Assembly: GCA_034359265.1 (NCBI GenBank)
Contig: CP136895.1
Span: 43,914,001 to 43,978,000, forward strand
Direction: 5' to 3'
DNA: 64,000 nucleotides
Source: Canna indica
Taxonomy: Eukaryota; Streptophyta; Magnoliopsida; Zingiberales; Cannaceae
Shown in pieces: positions 12,264 to 22,095 of the stretch. Both the position numbers and the translations under genes were made by a program. The notes beneath the pieces were generated by a model that saw only the letters and a list, made by a program, of their open reading frames with translations, ran no database searches and was not told the DNA's origin. How positions within the stretch are numbered: the stretch's first letter is position 1; each line of letters begins with the position of its first letter.

Positions 12264-12460
12264 GGTTCGGTCGACCGGACAAGGCCAAAAATTGGCAGTG
12301 GCCAATTCGGTCGACCGTTCGGTCGACTAGACAAAGTAAGAAATTGGCAGTAGCCAATTTGGTCGACCAGCCGATCGATCGAATATGGCCAGAAAGTGGC
12401 AGAAGCCCTGCGGTCGCTGGGTGGTCGATTAGTCGGTCGACCGACGATCGACCGGCAAGC
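12264..12460 (+). repeat. Cluster of GGTCGACC-like palindromes in U3
   Basis: CGGTCGACCG and close variants recur (about 12268, 12308, 12317, 12361, 12432 and 12443). Each is self-complementary. The same cluster occurs upstream of the TATA box in the LTRs at 8190, 13504, 33914, 41269 and 47419. Confidence 0.85.
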
Positions 12461-12472
12461 GATCGGATGGCG

Positions 12473-12537
12473 TCCAATGGGCAAAAAAATGCCCATTGGA
12501 GTGAACTACCGAGTGAGGGGTTATAAATTCCCCTCAC
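12473..12537 (+). promoter_or_regulatory. LTR promoter of copia B: CCAAT hairpin and TATA hairpin
   Basis: TCCAATGGGCA (12473-12483) and TGCCCATTGGA (12490-12500) are a perfect 11-bp inverted repeat around six A's and include a CCAAT motif. Next, GTGAGGGG (12513-12520) and CCCCTCAC (12530-12537) flank TATAAAT (12522-12528). Confidence 0.7.
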
Positions 12538-13205
12538 CAACCTTCATTAACACTTCTTAACAAGTCTTACAAGCTTCCTAAGTGTGATTTAAACTTTCCA
12601 AAGTTGATTTGCTCTCGCTTGCTTCTTCGATCGATGATTTCTTTCAAGCGCTCATCATCCCTCGACTCTAGCTTCAATTCGACCTCAACACCTTGTGGAG
12701 TTGGAGGCGTTGAAGGCTTGGAAAAGAGCACTTAGTTGTGGTTGTTTACTCTTTAGCTCTTTTCATTGTAATTTTACTTGTTATTTGAACTCGTTTCTTC
12801 ATTGCTAGCTTGCTAGGTGTCTACTGTAAACACTTAGGGTTTGATTTGTAGAATTGAGTTTTGCCTAGGTGAATAGGTTCGAGGCATTCTCAAAGGGTTG
12901 AGAAGGAAGGCCTCGGTTGTATTCAAAGGGAAACACATAGTTTATAAAGTGTTGGTTAGAAATCCTTGGTGTGGAGCTAAGGTAGTGGAGTAGGCGGTTG
13001 GCCAACCACTCTAATTGCTTGTGTTTGCATTGTGTTCCTCATTTGATATACCTTGCTATTTATAATTGTCAAGCATCGTAATTTAGTTGCACGATTAATT
13101 TGGTTGCGTTAGAAATCAAATTCGAAAGAAATCGAACAGAAGTTAAAATTCACCCAACACTATCCAACCCCCCCCCCCCTTCTAGTGTGAGTATTTGTTC
13201 AACAA

Positions 13206-13217
13206 TTGGTATCAGAT
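13206..13217 (+). other. Primer-binding site of copia B
   Basis: TTGGTATCAGAT begins one base after the LTR end. It matches the initiator Met-tRNA site TGGTATCAGAG apart from its last base. Confidence 0.85.
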
Positions 13218-13242
13218 TTAACCGTCTACCCTACAATTTAGA

Positions 13243-13498
13243 ATGTCTAACGATATCCAACTAGCTCAAGGGTCCTCTACTCATACTCCACCACTATTTG
13301 ATGGAAACAACTAGGCCTATTGGAAAATAGCTTCCTTCAATCACTTGTCATAGATGTATGGAGGATGATCCAAGTAGAGTATAAGAAACCTACTAAGGAC
13401 ATGGATGAGTGGAGTCCGAAAGATATTAGACTCTTTAATGCAAATGCCAAGACCATCAATGCACTATATTGTGGCCTATCCATTAATGAGTTTAATAG
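13243..13498 (+). pseudogene. Copia B gag, N-terminal part
   Basis: The ATG at 13243 follows the primer-binding site and opens MSNDIQLAQGSS..PPLFDGNN, the usual start of copia gag (UBN2/DUF4219 type). A TAG stop stands where the conserved Tyr of NNYAYWK is expected (about 13312). A continuing frame, WSPKDIRLFNANAKTINALY, runs to 13498, where a solo LTR interrupts it. The gag resumes at 15134. Confidence 0.85.
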
Positions 13499-13503
13499 GA
13501 TTT

Positions 13504-15128
13504 TGTTGGCCTAAGATTTTGAACCTTGGTCTTAATCTCAATTTTGATTATAACAAACATGGAACTAATGTATTCATGAAGAAATATTTTTAGGTTCCAT
13601 ATTGGTTAACGCACGACGTCCACGATCAAAAATATCGGAGAAATCGAAAAATCGGAAGGACGTTGGTCGATACACTCGGGATTCTTCGGGAAGTTAGAGT
13701 TTAGGTTTAGGGTGCCTAGCATGTGTTGTAATCCTCTTTTATGATGCAAAGAACCCAAAGACCAAACCGGAACCCCAAAACATGAAAACTCGGAAACTGT
13801 CTTGAAATTCACTAAGCCTAGGGAGCTCCTTGGAGGGCTATATTACCTAGACATTTTCTTGACACAAAAAATGTCGGTAATTGTTCCTTAGGTAAAAACT
13901 AGATAACGAGATATTTTTAAGGATTTTTTTGAAGCCTTTGGCCTACCCATACTTGATCCGAAAGATTATAAAATTTTCGTTTTTCAAAAATTTGTACTAG
14001 ACCCCAAAAGTTAGATTTTGATTCTTAAGGATATTGATTCTTTAGATATTTTTATTGAATCCAAATGGGGGGTTATTCTTATATAACATTTATATTTTAA
14101 AGTTATAAGCTTAAAGTTAAGAAATGTTATAAAAGTAGACTTAGTGAATACGGAACCCAAAAAATCAACCAAACCAAGCAGGGTAGTCTGCCCAGTTTTG
14201 GTTGACCGAATGCTGCCAAAAACTGGCAGTAGGCAAGTCGGTCGACCGAAGTGTGCCAAAAAGTGATAGTATGCCTTCGGTGACTCGGTCGGTTGACCGA
14301 CGATCGACCGAACGGCGAAAATGGCTAGTTTCCTCGTCGTTGAGTTGGGTGTCTCATGCCAACTCTTCATGGCTTATAAATACCAAGCCATGAGAGTCTT
14401 TCCTCTATGATGAATGATTCTATTGAGCCATTCTTGATCATTCTCAAAGCATTTCTTGAGCCATCCCTTTGATAATCCTAGTTTCCATGATACATCCTTG
14501 ATCTTGCCTTCAAGCTTTAAACGATTAATCATTGAGGCATCAAGAGGAACTAGGACTCGTGTTTGGAGCTAAGTATTTGTTGTATTATTTATTTGCTCTA
14601 TTATTTGTGTATTTTTGTGATTGATTTCATTGTATTTGTGCTTGTAAAGACCTAGGTTGTTAGGTCTTGAAATTGGGTGGTTGCCTTTGTGTTTGAGGCT
14701 TAATTCCACCGGTGTAAACATAGTTTACTAGGTTAGTTGAGTTGTCCCTTAGGGTTGAGGTGGAAGAGTGCTCTCTGTAAGAAGGCGAAGACTTCCAGGT
14801 GTGGAAGTGCCTTAGGTTGAGAGCGAGACTATTCGGGTCAAAGTCGTCGTTGTAAGGGAAACAAGATTAATCTTGTAAAATTTAGTTTGAAAATCCTAAG
14901 CGGGGTGCTTAGGTGGTGGAGTAGGCATTGGGGCCGAACCATTATAAATAGTTGTGTTTGCATTGCTTCTAGTTGTGTTTACTTCATTATCTTATTTACT
15001 TTGCTTCCGTTCGCTACTCAACTTGTAATTTGCCTAAGTAATCAAAGAAATGATTAAAACCAAATTTAGGCAAAAAGATTAGTAAACACACTATTTACCC
15101 TCTCTCTATTGTGTCCATTTCACCAACA
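13504..15128 (+). mobile_element. Solo copia LTR of the GGTCGACC clan (C), nested in gag B
   Basis: The ends are TGTTGGCCTAAG at 13504 and TTTCACCAACA at 15128. The perfect duplication GATTT lies at 13499-13503 and 15129-15133. On its two sides the gag reading matches up (LSINEFNRI then STCKSAYELW). The length is 1625 bp. It has palindromes at about 14199-14313 and a TATA box at 14375. Confidence 0.95.
14342..14393 (+). promoter_or_regulatory. LTR promoter of solo LTR C
   Basis: GAGTTGG (14342-14348) pairs with CCAACTC (14359-14365). CATGGCTT (14368-14375) pairs with AAGCCATG (14385-14392) around TATAAATA (14375-14382). The arms match those of the LTR at 8190 but differ from those of copia B and G. 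Confidence 0.6.
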
Positions 15129-15687
15129 GATTTCTACTTGTAAGTCAGCCTATGAACTTTGGAGTGTCCTAGAGACCACACATGAAGGCACCTCACAAGT
15201 TAAGGAATCTAAGATAAATCTCCTCATGCATGATTACCAAATGTTTAAAATGCTTTCGTATGAATCAATTAGTGCCATGTATGCTAGATTTCAAAATATT
15301 ACAAATGGCTTAGCAAACCTTGGTAGAGACATCAAGGAAGAGGAGAAGGTAAGGAAGCTCCTCCATTCCCCTTCCGAAAGCTTGGGAGCCAAAAGTAATT
15401 GCAATCATAGAAGCAAAGGACTTGGGGACGTTGAAGCTCACCGAGCTCATTGGATCTCTCATGACACATGAGACCCATATGAAGCAATACAAGGAGGAAG
15501 ATGCCCCCAAAGGCAAGACCATTGCATTAAAATCATCACACCGGGTTGAAGAACCTCCATCATCTGAGGAAGAGATGGATGATTTTGAAGAAATGACGAT
15601 GATGTCAAGGAGATTCATGAACTTCATGAGGGGCGGTATGAGAAAAGGCACCTAAGGAAGGATTGCCCACTCATCAAGATGGCTTCT
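15129..15687 (+). pseudogene. Copia B gag, central part (UBN2 region)
   Basis: It continues gag after the solo LTR with CKSAYELWSVLETTHEGTS and VKESKINLLMHDYQMFKM, the signature of copia gag. A frame change near 15390-15420 leads to a second frame, RVEEPPSSEEEMDDFEEM. Downstream at 15660 the text DCPLIKMAS looks like the end of a zinc knuckle just before another LTR inserts. It has no single open frame. Confidence 0.85.
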
Positions 15688-16560
15688 TGTAAGACCTGGA
15701 AAAAGTTTCCTAATATAAAAATATATTTTGGTGCAGCGCGTCGGACCCGGGGGTAGTCGAGTCGAGCCTCAGGATCGCCTCAAGTGAAAAGGTATGACTC
15801 GGCTAATGAATCATGAAGTTTATTTGGATAACTAACTTTCCTTTTATAAAATCATACCTTAAATTAAGTTAACTCGAGTCACGTTATGGGTTGGGTCGGA
15901 ACCCGAGTCAAGTTCGGGTCTTGTCAGTTCCGGGTATGACTTAGGTGAGCCTTGAGTCCATCTTTGGAAAGATGGTTGAGAGAATAAATCCCCCCTTATG
16001 GCAGCCGTGCGACTCACCCATTGAGTCGCACAAGGCTGCAAGGGAGAAGAGAAGAAGGAGCAAGGAGGGGGTTTGGGGCTTGGATCGATCTGAAATTCGC
16101 GTCGTCGTCGGAAAATCTCAAGTTGTCATCACCCGATCCTTATTTCTTGGTGATCTAGGTGAGTGGTTATTGTTTTAAAGGTTTGGGGGAGGCGGGTGGC
16201 CGAACCCTAGTTTAAAGGTTGAGTTCTCGCGATTTTTTCCGATGATCCATGATTTCAACGTCACGTATTCACTGTTTTATGAAGCTTCTTGTCAAATCTC
16301 GCTGTTTTAATTGTCGATCTATGTATTTTTGGGGCTGTCGAATCATGCGAAAAGGGGAAAGGTCATGCCGAAATTTTCCCTGATTCTCTTGACGGCAAGA
16401 AGGCCCTTAGATGACCTTATATCACTGTTTTGATGTAGTTCTTTTGAACACCTCGCGTATGATGAAGTATGTCCTCTCTAAAGCCCCTTGAAGTGGCTGA
16501 ATGAACCCTAAAATTCATGAAGAGGGTTCGGCCAAGGGTGAATTATGCATGCTAAATTAG
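15688..16560 (+). mobile_element. Truncated Tekay-like gypsy LTR (D) in gag B
   Basis: It begins TGTAAGACC and continues gtgcagcgcg, cggaccc and gtagtcgagtcgag, matching the start of the solo LTR at 4870-7422 read on the minus strand. Only about 870 bp of a roughly 2.5-kb LTR remain, and no terminal ACACC end or matching duplication is seen on the right. A deletion therefore removed the rest together with some of gag B. Confidence 0.8.
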
Positions 16561-16563
16561 AAA

Positions 16564-16857
16564 ATGACAACCTTACAAGATGTCTTGCCTAAGGTTGTAA
16601 ATGCTAGAAAAACCACAAACAATCATGCTCATGCACACTTCCATGCTCACACACATAGAACAAGAAAATTTAATGGATGTTATTTTTCATGTGATATTTT
16701 TGGCCATATGGCTAGAGTTTGTGAACTAAGGAGGAACCCCCATGCTAGATTCACTTGGGTTCCTAAGATGACTAACACTCAAGGAGCCAAGAAGATTTGG
16801 GTACCTAAAATTGTCTCTTCTCCTTTTGTAGATGGAGAAGCATCCTCAAGCAAGTAG
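16564..16857 (+). pseudogene. Copia B gag, C-terminal zinc-knuckle part
   Basis: It encodes a His-rich stretch (HAHAHFHAHTHR), then a knuckle region CYFSCDIFGHMARVC and a WVPK motif. Compared with the G gag (CFCCGIFGHAIFDC), the first cysteine is displaced, giving C-X3-C, so zinc binding is probably impaired. The protease frame overlaps its end at 16832. Confidence 0.85.
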
Positions 16858-17154
16858 AAGCACATGGATCTTGGATAGCGGTTGCTCAAAACACATGACG
16901 GGTGATATCAATATATTCTCAACCCTATCAAGCAAGGATGGCGGACATGTGGCTTTTGGAGACAATGCCAAAGGTAAGATTGTTGGCATTGGTGATATAG
17001 GTATACTTCCCTACCTATGCATTAAAAATGTCTTACTAGTTGATGGGTTAAAGCATAACTTGATTAGTATATCTCAATTATGTGATAAAGGTTATGTTGT
17101 TATTTTTGAAGCATATAAATGCATCAATAGAAGTGCACCATATAATGATAATGT
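16832..17154 (+). pseudogene. Copia B protease, truncated by deletion
   Basis: It contains STWILDSGCSKHMTGD, with the DSG active site, and VLLVDGLKHNLISISQLCDK. The sequence jumps after about 17154 straight into the B LTR at its palindrome-cluster edge, so GAG-pre-integrase, integrase, RT and RNase H of B are all missing. The apparent C-terminus of the 130-codon frame is LTR sequence. Confidence 0.9.
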
Positions 17155-17797
17155 AAGCGACCGGACGGCGTCCAACGGGCAGAAAAATGCCCGTTGGAGT
17201 GAACTGCCGAGTGAGGGGTTATAAATACCCCTCACCAACCTTCATTAACACTTCTTAACAAGTCTTACAAGCTTCCCAAGTGTGATTTGAGCCTTCCAAA
17301 GTTGATTTGCTCTCGCTTGCTTCTCCGATTGATGATTTCTCTCAAGCGCTCATCTTCCCTCGACTCCGGCTTCAATTTGACCTCAACATCTTGTGGAGTT
17401 GGAGACGTTGAAGGCTTGAAAAAGAGCACTTAGTTTTGGTTTACTCTTTAGCTCTTTTGATTGTAATTTTACTTGTTATTTGTACTCGTTTCTTCATTGT
17501 TAGTTTGCTAGGTGTGCTAGTGTAAACACTTTTGCTTTGTAGAATTATGTTTTGCCTAGGTGACTAGGTTCGAAATTCTTGGTGTGGAGCCAAGGTAGTG
17601 TAGTAGGCAGTTGGCCGAACCACTCTAATTGCTTGTGTTTGCATCGTATTCCTCATTTGATATACCTTGCTATTTATACTTGTCTAGCATGTAACTTAGT
17701 TACACGATTAATTTGGTCGCGTTAGAAATCGAATAAAAGTTAAAATTCACCCAATACTATTCAACCCCCCCCTTCTAGTGTCGGTATTCGTTCAATT
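17155..17797 (+). mobile_element. 3' LTR of copia B (5'-truncated)
   Basis: It matches 12455-13204 with many C/T and G/A differences. It carries the CCAAT-type hairpin with arms TCCAACGGGCA (17171-17181) and TGCCCGTTGGA (17188-17198), and the TATA hairpin with arms GTGAGGGGT (17211-17219) and ACCCCTCAC (17227-17235). Several short deletions are visible near 17440-17580. U3 upstream of 17155 was lost in the deletion that removed pol. Confidence 0.88.
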
Positions 17798-17802
17798 TAT
17801 TG

Positions 17803-18817
17803 CATGAATTTTCTGCTCCAAAGACTCTCCAACAGAATGGTGTAGTTGAAAGGTAGAACCGTATTATCTAGGAGATGGCTCGTGTTATGCTTAATTCTAA
17901 GCAAATTTCTAAATGATTTTGGCCTGAAGCCATCAACACAGCTTGCTACGTCATAAATCGAGCTTATCTCAGACCAAGATCTACTAAAACTCCTTATGAA
18001 TTATGGAAGGGTAGAAAACCTAACCTTACATATTTTCATTTTTTTGGTAGTAAGTGCTATGTTCTAAATGATAGGGAATATCCTAAAAAAATGCAAAGCA
18101 AAAGTGACGAAGCCATATTTCTTGGCTACTCCAAAAATAGCAAGGCATACCGAGTCTATAACAAACACACTCAAACTGTGATGGAGTCACAAAATGTGAT
18201 GGTTGATGACTCTCAAATTTGTCAGACCCTGCTAGCTGATGAGAAGGCAGCTTCAACTGATGATAAGATTATCCGGAATTCCTCCAAGACCTTAGAACAA
18301 TTAGTTGAAATTGCTAATTCAATTGACCATGAGACTGACACTAAACATGAAGATGAAAGGGATGACTCCAGAGCTGACTCCACAGCTGAAAAATCTACTA
18401 GAACACTCAAGAATCATCCTCTACAAAATTTAATCAAAGATGTACATGATGAAGTTAAGACCAGAAATCAATCCAAGAAAAGTCACCAGGATATCAAGGG
18501 AACCATGAAGGTTGAATTTTGGATTTCTGTTATGCAAGAAGAGTTACAATAGTTCATCCGAAATGATGTTTGAGAACTCGTCTCAAAACCAGAAGGTATC
18601 AATGTTGTTGGAACTAAATGGGTGTTTAAGAATAAGACTGATGAAGTTGGAAACATTACAAGAAATACAGTACGTCTTGTTGCTCAAGGCTTTAATCAAA
18701 TTTATGTTGATGATATAGTTTTTGGCTCAACCTCTGAAATTTATGTTAAACAATTTGTGAATGACATGAAATCTAAGTTTGAGAAGAGCATAGTTGGGTA
18801 AATGAGTTATTTTCTCA
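17803..18817 (+). pseudogene. Copia A integrase 3' part and RT remnant
   Basis: Integrase resumes with FSAPKTLQQNGVVER, which supplies the third catalytic residue, then CYVINRAYLRPRSTKTPYELW and FGSKCYVLNDRE. An open frame at 18091-18552 covers the integrase C-terminal region and an acidic linker. RT follows with GTKWVFKNKTDEVGN and VRLVAQGFNQ, then jumps to IYVDDIVFGSTSE, so about 100 residues of the RT core are deleted. The YVDD box is intact but stops are scattered throughout. Confidence 0.9.
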
Positions 18818-18842
18818 ATTTGTGGATGACATGAAATCCGAG
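18818..18842 (+). repeat. Filler copy of an RT segment at the CACTA K junction
   Basis: The stretch caatttgtggatgacatgaa repeats 18757-18776 (caatttgtgaatgacatgaa) with one difference. It sits between copia A RT and the first K sequence, joined at a shared caatttg. Confidence 0.7.
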
Positions 18843-19164
18843 TCGCAAAAATCGTTGCATAGTGTTTTGCGACTGAAATGGCGACCGCACATGACCGTTG
18901 CAAGGAGCCGTCGTATAGTTTTGCGACCATTTCACGCAACCACGTAGATAGTATCTGCGACGGTGTGGGCGGTCACAAAATCGTCGCATGTAAATATATA
19001 GATTTTTTTTAAAAATAAAAAATATATAAATTCTTGTTCCAATATTTAATTAAAATACAGACAAAAGATAGCAAATTATAGTATATAGATATCAAAATAT
19101 TATTTACATCGTATCAAAACAATAATGTTTACATCATATCAAAATAAAATATCAGAAAAGTACA

Positions 19165-22095
19165 TCAATGATCAGGCGGCGGGGGAGGCGGCGTGGAGAG
19201 GGGTTGCGTGGGGAGCAGATCAGTTGGCATCGATGATGATGATGGATCCGATGTTGATGTCGTCACGCCGAATGATGGGGGAGGCGGAGCAGCCGGAGCA
19301 CCAGGTATGATAGAAGATTTATGTGTCATGTACTGGGTCATCTGCGCCATATGGTCAGCCATATGCGTCATATGCTAAGCCATGTGTGTCACAGTATCTC
19401 TCATAGCGGCCATGTCGGCGCTGAGACGTGCCTGAGCAGTCTCGACGGTCGCTAATCGGTCTTGATCCGCACGTGATGTTGATGGACCAGCGACGGAGGA
19501 AGTGAAAGCAGGCGACCTTGCACCATGTGGAGGCAACAACGCCTGTGTGTGGGCCGTTGTGCCCATGCCATATACACGGTCGTGGCCGACGCCTGCCACC
19601 TGCATCCATGCGTCAGCATCAAGCTGATCCTGTGCATTATCACCTCCACGCTGGGTCACCAACTCACTATACGTGGCCTTTCAACAAAAGTAAATTAATT
19701 ATACATAATAGAACTAGATAATTTTAAAAAAATATTATCTTACCAGTACAGTCTCCGGCCTCCTGCTGATGAACTCACCCCGGCGAGGACCACGCTGGTA
19801 TCTATGTGTCTCCTTGAAGACCCTCGGAGGATCAGTAGGGATGAGCGTCCCTTGCTCATCTCGCGTCCCCTCCAATAAAATAAATATAATTATTTTTTCT
19901 ATAATAATAAATGAAAAATAAAAATAGTTATTAAATTACTTACCAATCGACGCTCGTGGCTGATAAATGGGATGGACCCACCAGTATGTTGTGCGACGGA
20001 TGCCTCGACCAGCGTCATCTGATTTTGGTGCGTCGTCTGGGAGGCACCCTTGCCATCCCTCCGATGCCCAGATGTCGCACAGCCGATCCCATACGTCGAC
20101 CTCCATCCAGATTGGTCCATGTCCCTTGAGTGCATCCATAGGTGTATCTCTGTTACCGCCTATACTCGCGTGCGCCTCATCCCGCGCCCGATGGAGGATA
20201 TCCTTGAAAAGCTTCTTATTGTAAACTTCCCAAGAATCCTTCATTGGAGCCTCAATGGCGGGATCTCAAGTATATCGACCCTACAAAAAGAAAACATTTG
20301 CTTGTGCTTGTGCTTTTAAATGAAACTTTTCTAACAGATGCTCAGCATGAATAACTCTTACAACATGATGTTATTAAAGTATTGTGTCAAAGCATTCTAT
20401 ATCATGATGCTTACAACATGAATAACTCTAATCAGATCTGTAGAAAAATGACCAGGTAACTGAGGAACATCCTCACATTTTACATCTCTACTAGTAAAGG
20501 AGAAGATAAAACATATATGGTTACATCCTCACCTTTCACTATTTCATAATTCAGACATCTGCAGCAGTACTACAAGAAGATATAGTTCAGAAAAAAAAGT
20601 TTTCTTGCAAACACTGCCTTCTGGCCTCATTGTTACATCTACAATTATTTGAAACACTAGTTGGCTGTGTACCCAAATAAAGCACAAGTATGATCAGTTA
20701 ATAGGAAAGTTTCATTTAGTCTCCAAAGTTAATAGGAAAGTTAAAGAAAACAGCAGAAAAAAGCAAAAATTCCATAGTTAATGTGTCAGGAGTCTTGCAC
20801 TAAAGTATGTACCAATACATCATGAATAGAAAAGGAACCTATTCACCTTGGAAGAAATACTTTTCATGATATATGACCTTCAAGAATGCCAATAAAATAG
20901 TAAGATAGTGATATATAAAGACTAGTTGGCATCATCAATTCAACTCTGATGCATAATAGATAACATAAAAAAACCATATATAATGAAAATATTTATCATA
21001 TGCAAAGAGTCATCAATATCTAGAAAAGCATAATTCTCCTACAGAGAGGTAATACCATGAGGGGATGCAGGGGAGAAAGACCATGAGGACAAGTACATTA
21101 GCCCAAATAGAATGCCTATAAATCAATGAAGTAACTTTGTCAGTATTTATCTTGTATTAGTATTATTGATCTAGCAAAAGTATACAGCAGCATCTCTCTC
21201 ATGAATACTAAATATTTACAGCCAAACAAGTTACTACAATAATAATAACTTTTCACTATAACAAGGGAACTACTAGCATTTATCAGACAAATCCAAACCT
21301 AAATCACCAGAATCATTATCAATTGAGTGGCAATCTGTATCTACTCTCTTGTTGTCTTAACAACACCAACAGAAGTTACTAATTATCACATTTAAATGGT
21401 ATAAAGAAGACTAGTACATGAAAGCAATAGCTACCATAATAAGAGAACACAACATGATTTGACATATATGATGATATGTCAACTTTATCTTCATTTCTTC
21501 TTCTTCTCCTCTTCTTCATGGACCTTTTCCAATTGCATCAAGATGCATCAGACATCTCTTTTAAGTTCTTTATCAATTGATAATTGATATCAATAGTTTT
21601 AGCAAACAAATAAGATGGTTCAAGTGCAATCTAAGACATCTAAAAGATATCAAATAAACATATTGGCGCCATTGCTTATCATCTAAAAGATCCAATTCCA
21701 AGGGGCGGGGCGGAAATTAATAAACTACGTACCACGAACTCGGACCATAATGAATCTCGATTATGCTACGGCATGTGGGTCCATGAATGCCACGGCTCCC
21801 GGAAGAACGTCTTGATAATAGAGGTGATGTTGCGAGCAACATCGTCCTGCTCGAATCTACAACTCAAGTATAACAACATAAGTAGTAATTAATTAATTAA
21901 TTAATAATTATAAAAAATAAACTTTGATACTTACTTTAGACTGTGCAGCGATATCTGCTGACGTTGGTCGGTTGATAAAGGTGCACAAGCCCCCCGATTA
22001 GGCCCACGAAGCCTACAATGACCTTGAGCCTCCGGGGCCGATGGTTGTGGTGGGGGTGGCGATGGCACTGCGGTGGGCGTGGAAGGTCCCGACAT
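19165..22095 (-). pseudogene. CACTA tnpA/Transposase_24-like gene with introns
   Basis: Minus-strand exons can be followed from an ATG at 22095. A Pro-rich start (MSGPSTPTAVPSPPPPQ) ends at a GTAAGT donor at 21934. A second exon (about 21856-21733) carries REPWHSWTHMP. A long gap of about 1.4 kb follows, then MKDSWEVYNKKLFKDIL and WDRLCDIWASEGW (20280-19945), FKETHRYQRGPRRGEF (about 19870-19742), and QDQLDADAWMQ plus a Met/His-rich C-terminus (19680-19165). This order fits plant CACTA accessory proteins that bind subterminal repeats. In-frame stops occur in the second exon (near 21765) and at RYT*DP (near 20268). Confidence 0.7.

Larger units (their letters stand above)
11975..13204 (+). mobile_element. 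5' LTR of copia B
   Basis: It begins TGTTGGCCC and ends TTCAACA, followed by a primer-binding site. It holds the palindrome cluster (about 12264-12460), promoter hairpins and TATA box (12473-12537), and a 12-C tract near the 3' end. The left target site is TATTC (11970-11974); the right side beyond the 3' LTR reads TATTG (17798-17802), an imperfect duplication. Confidence 0.9.

Noticed and set aside
12230..12540. Overlapping 60-94-codon open frames on both strands
   Set aside because: They are translations of the GGTCGACC palindrome cluster, which lacks stops by composition; similar frames appear in the other LTRs (14011-14370, 34620-34936, 42021-42595, 48209-48494).
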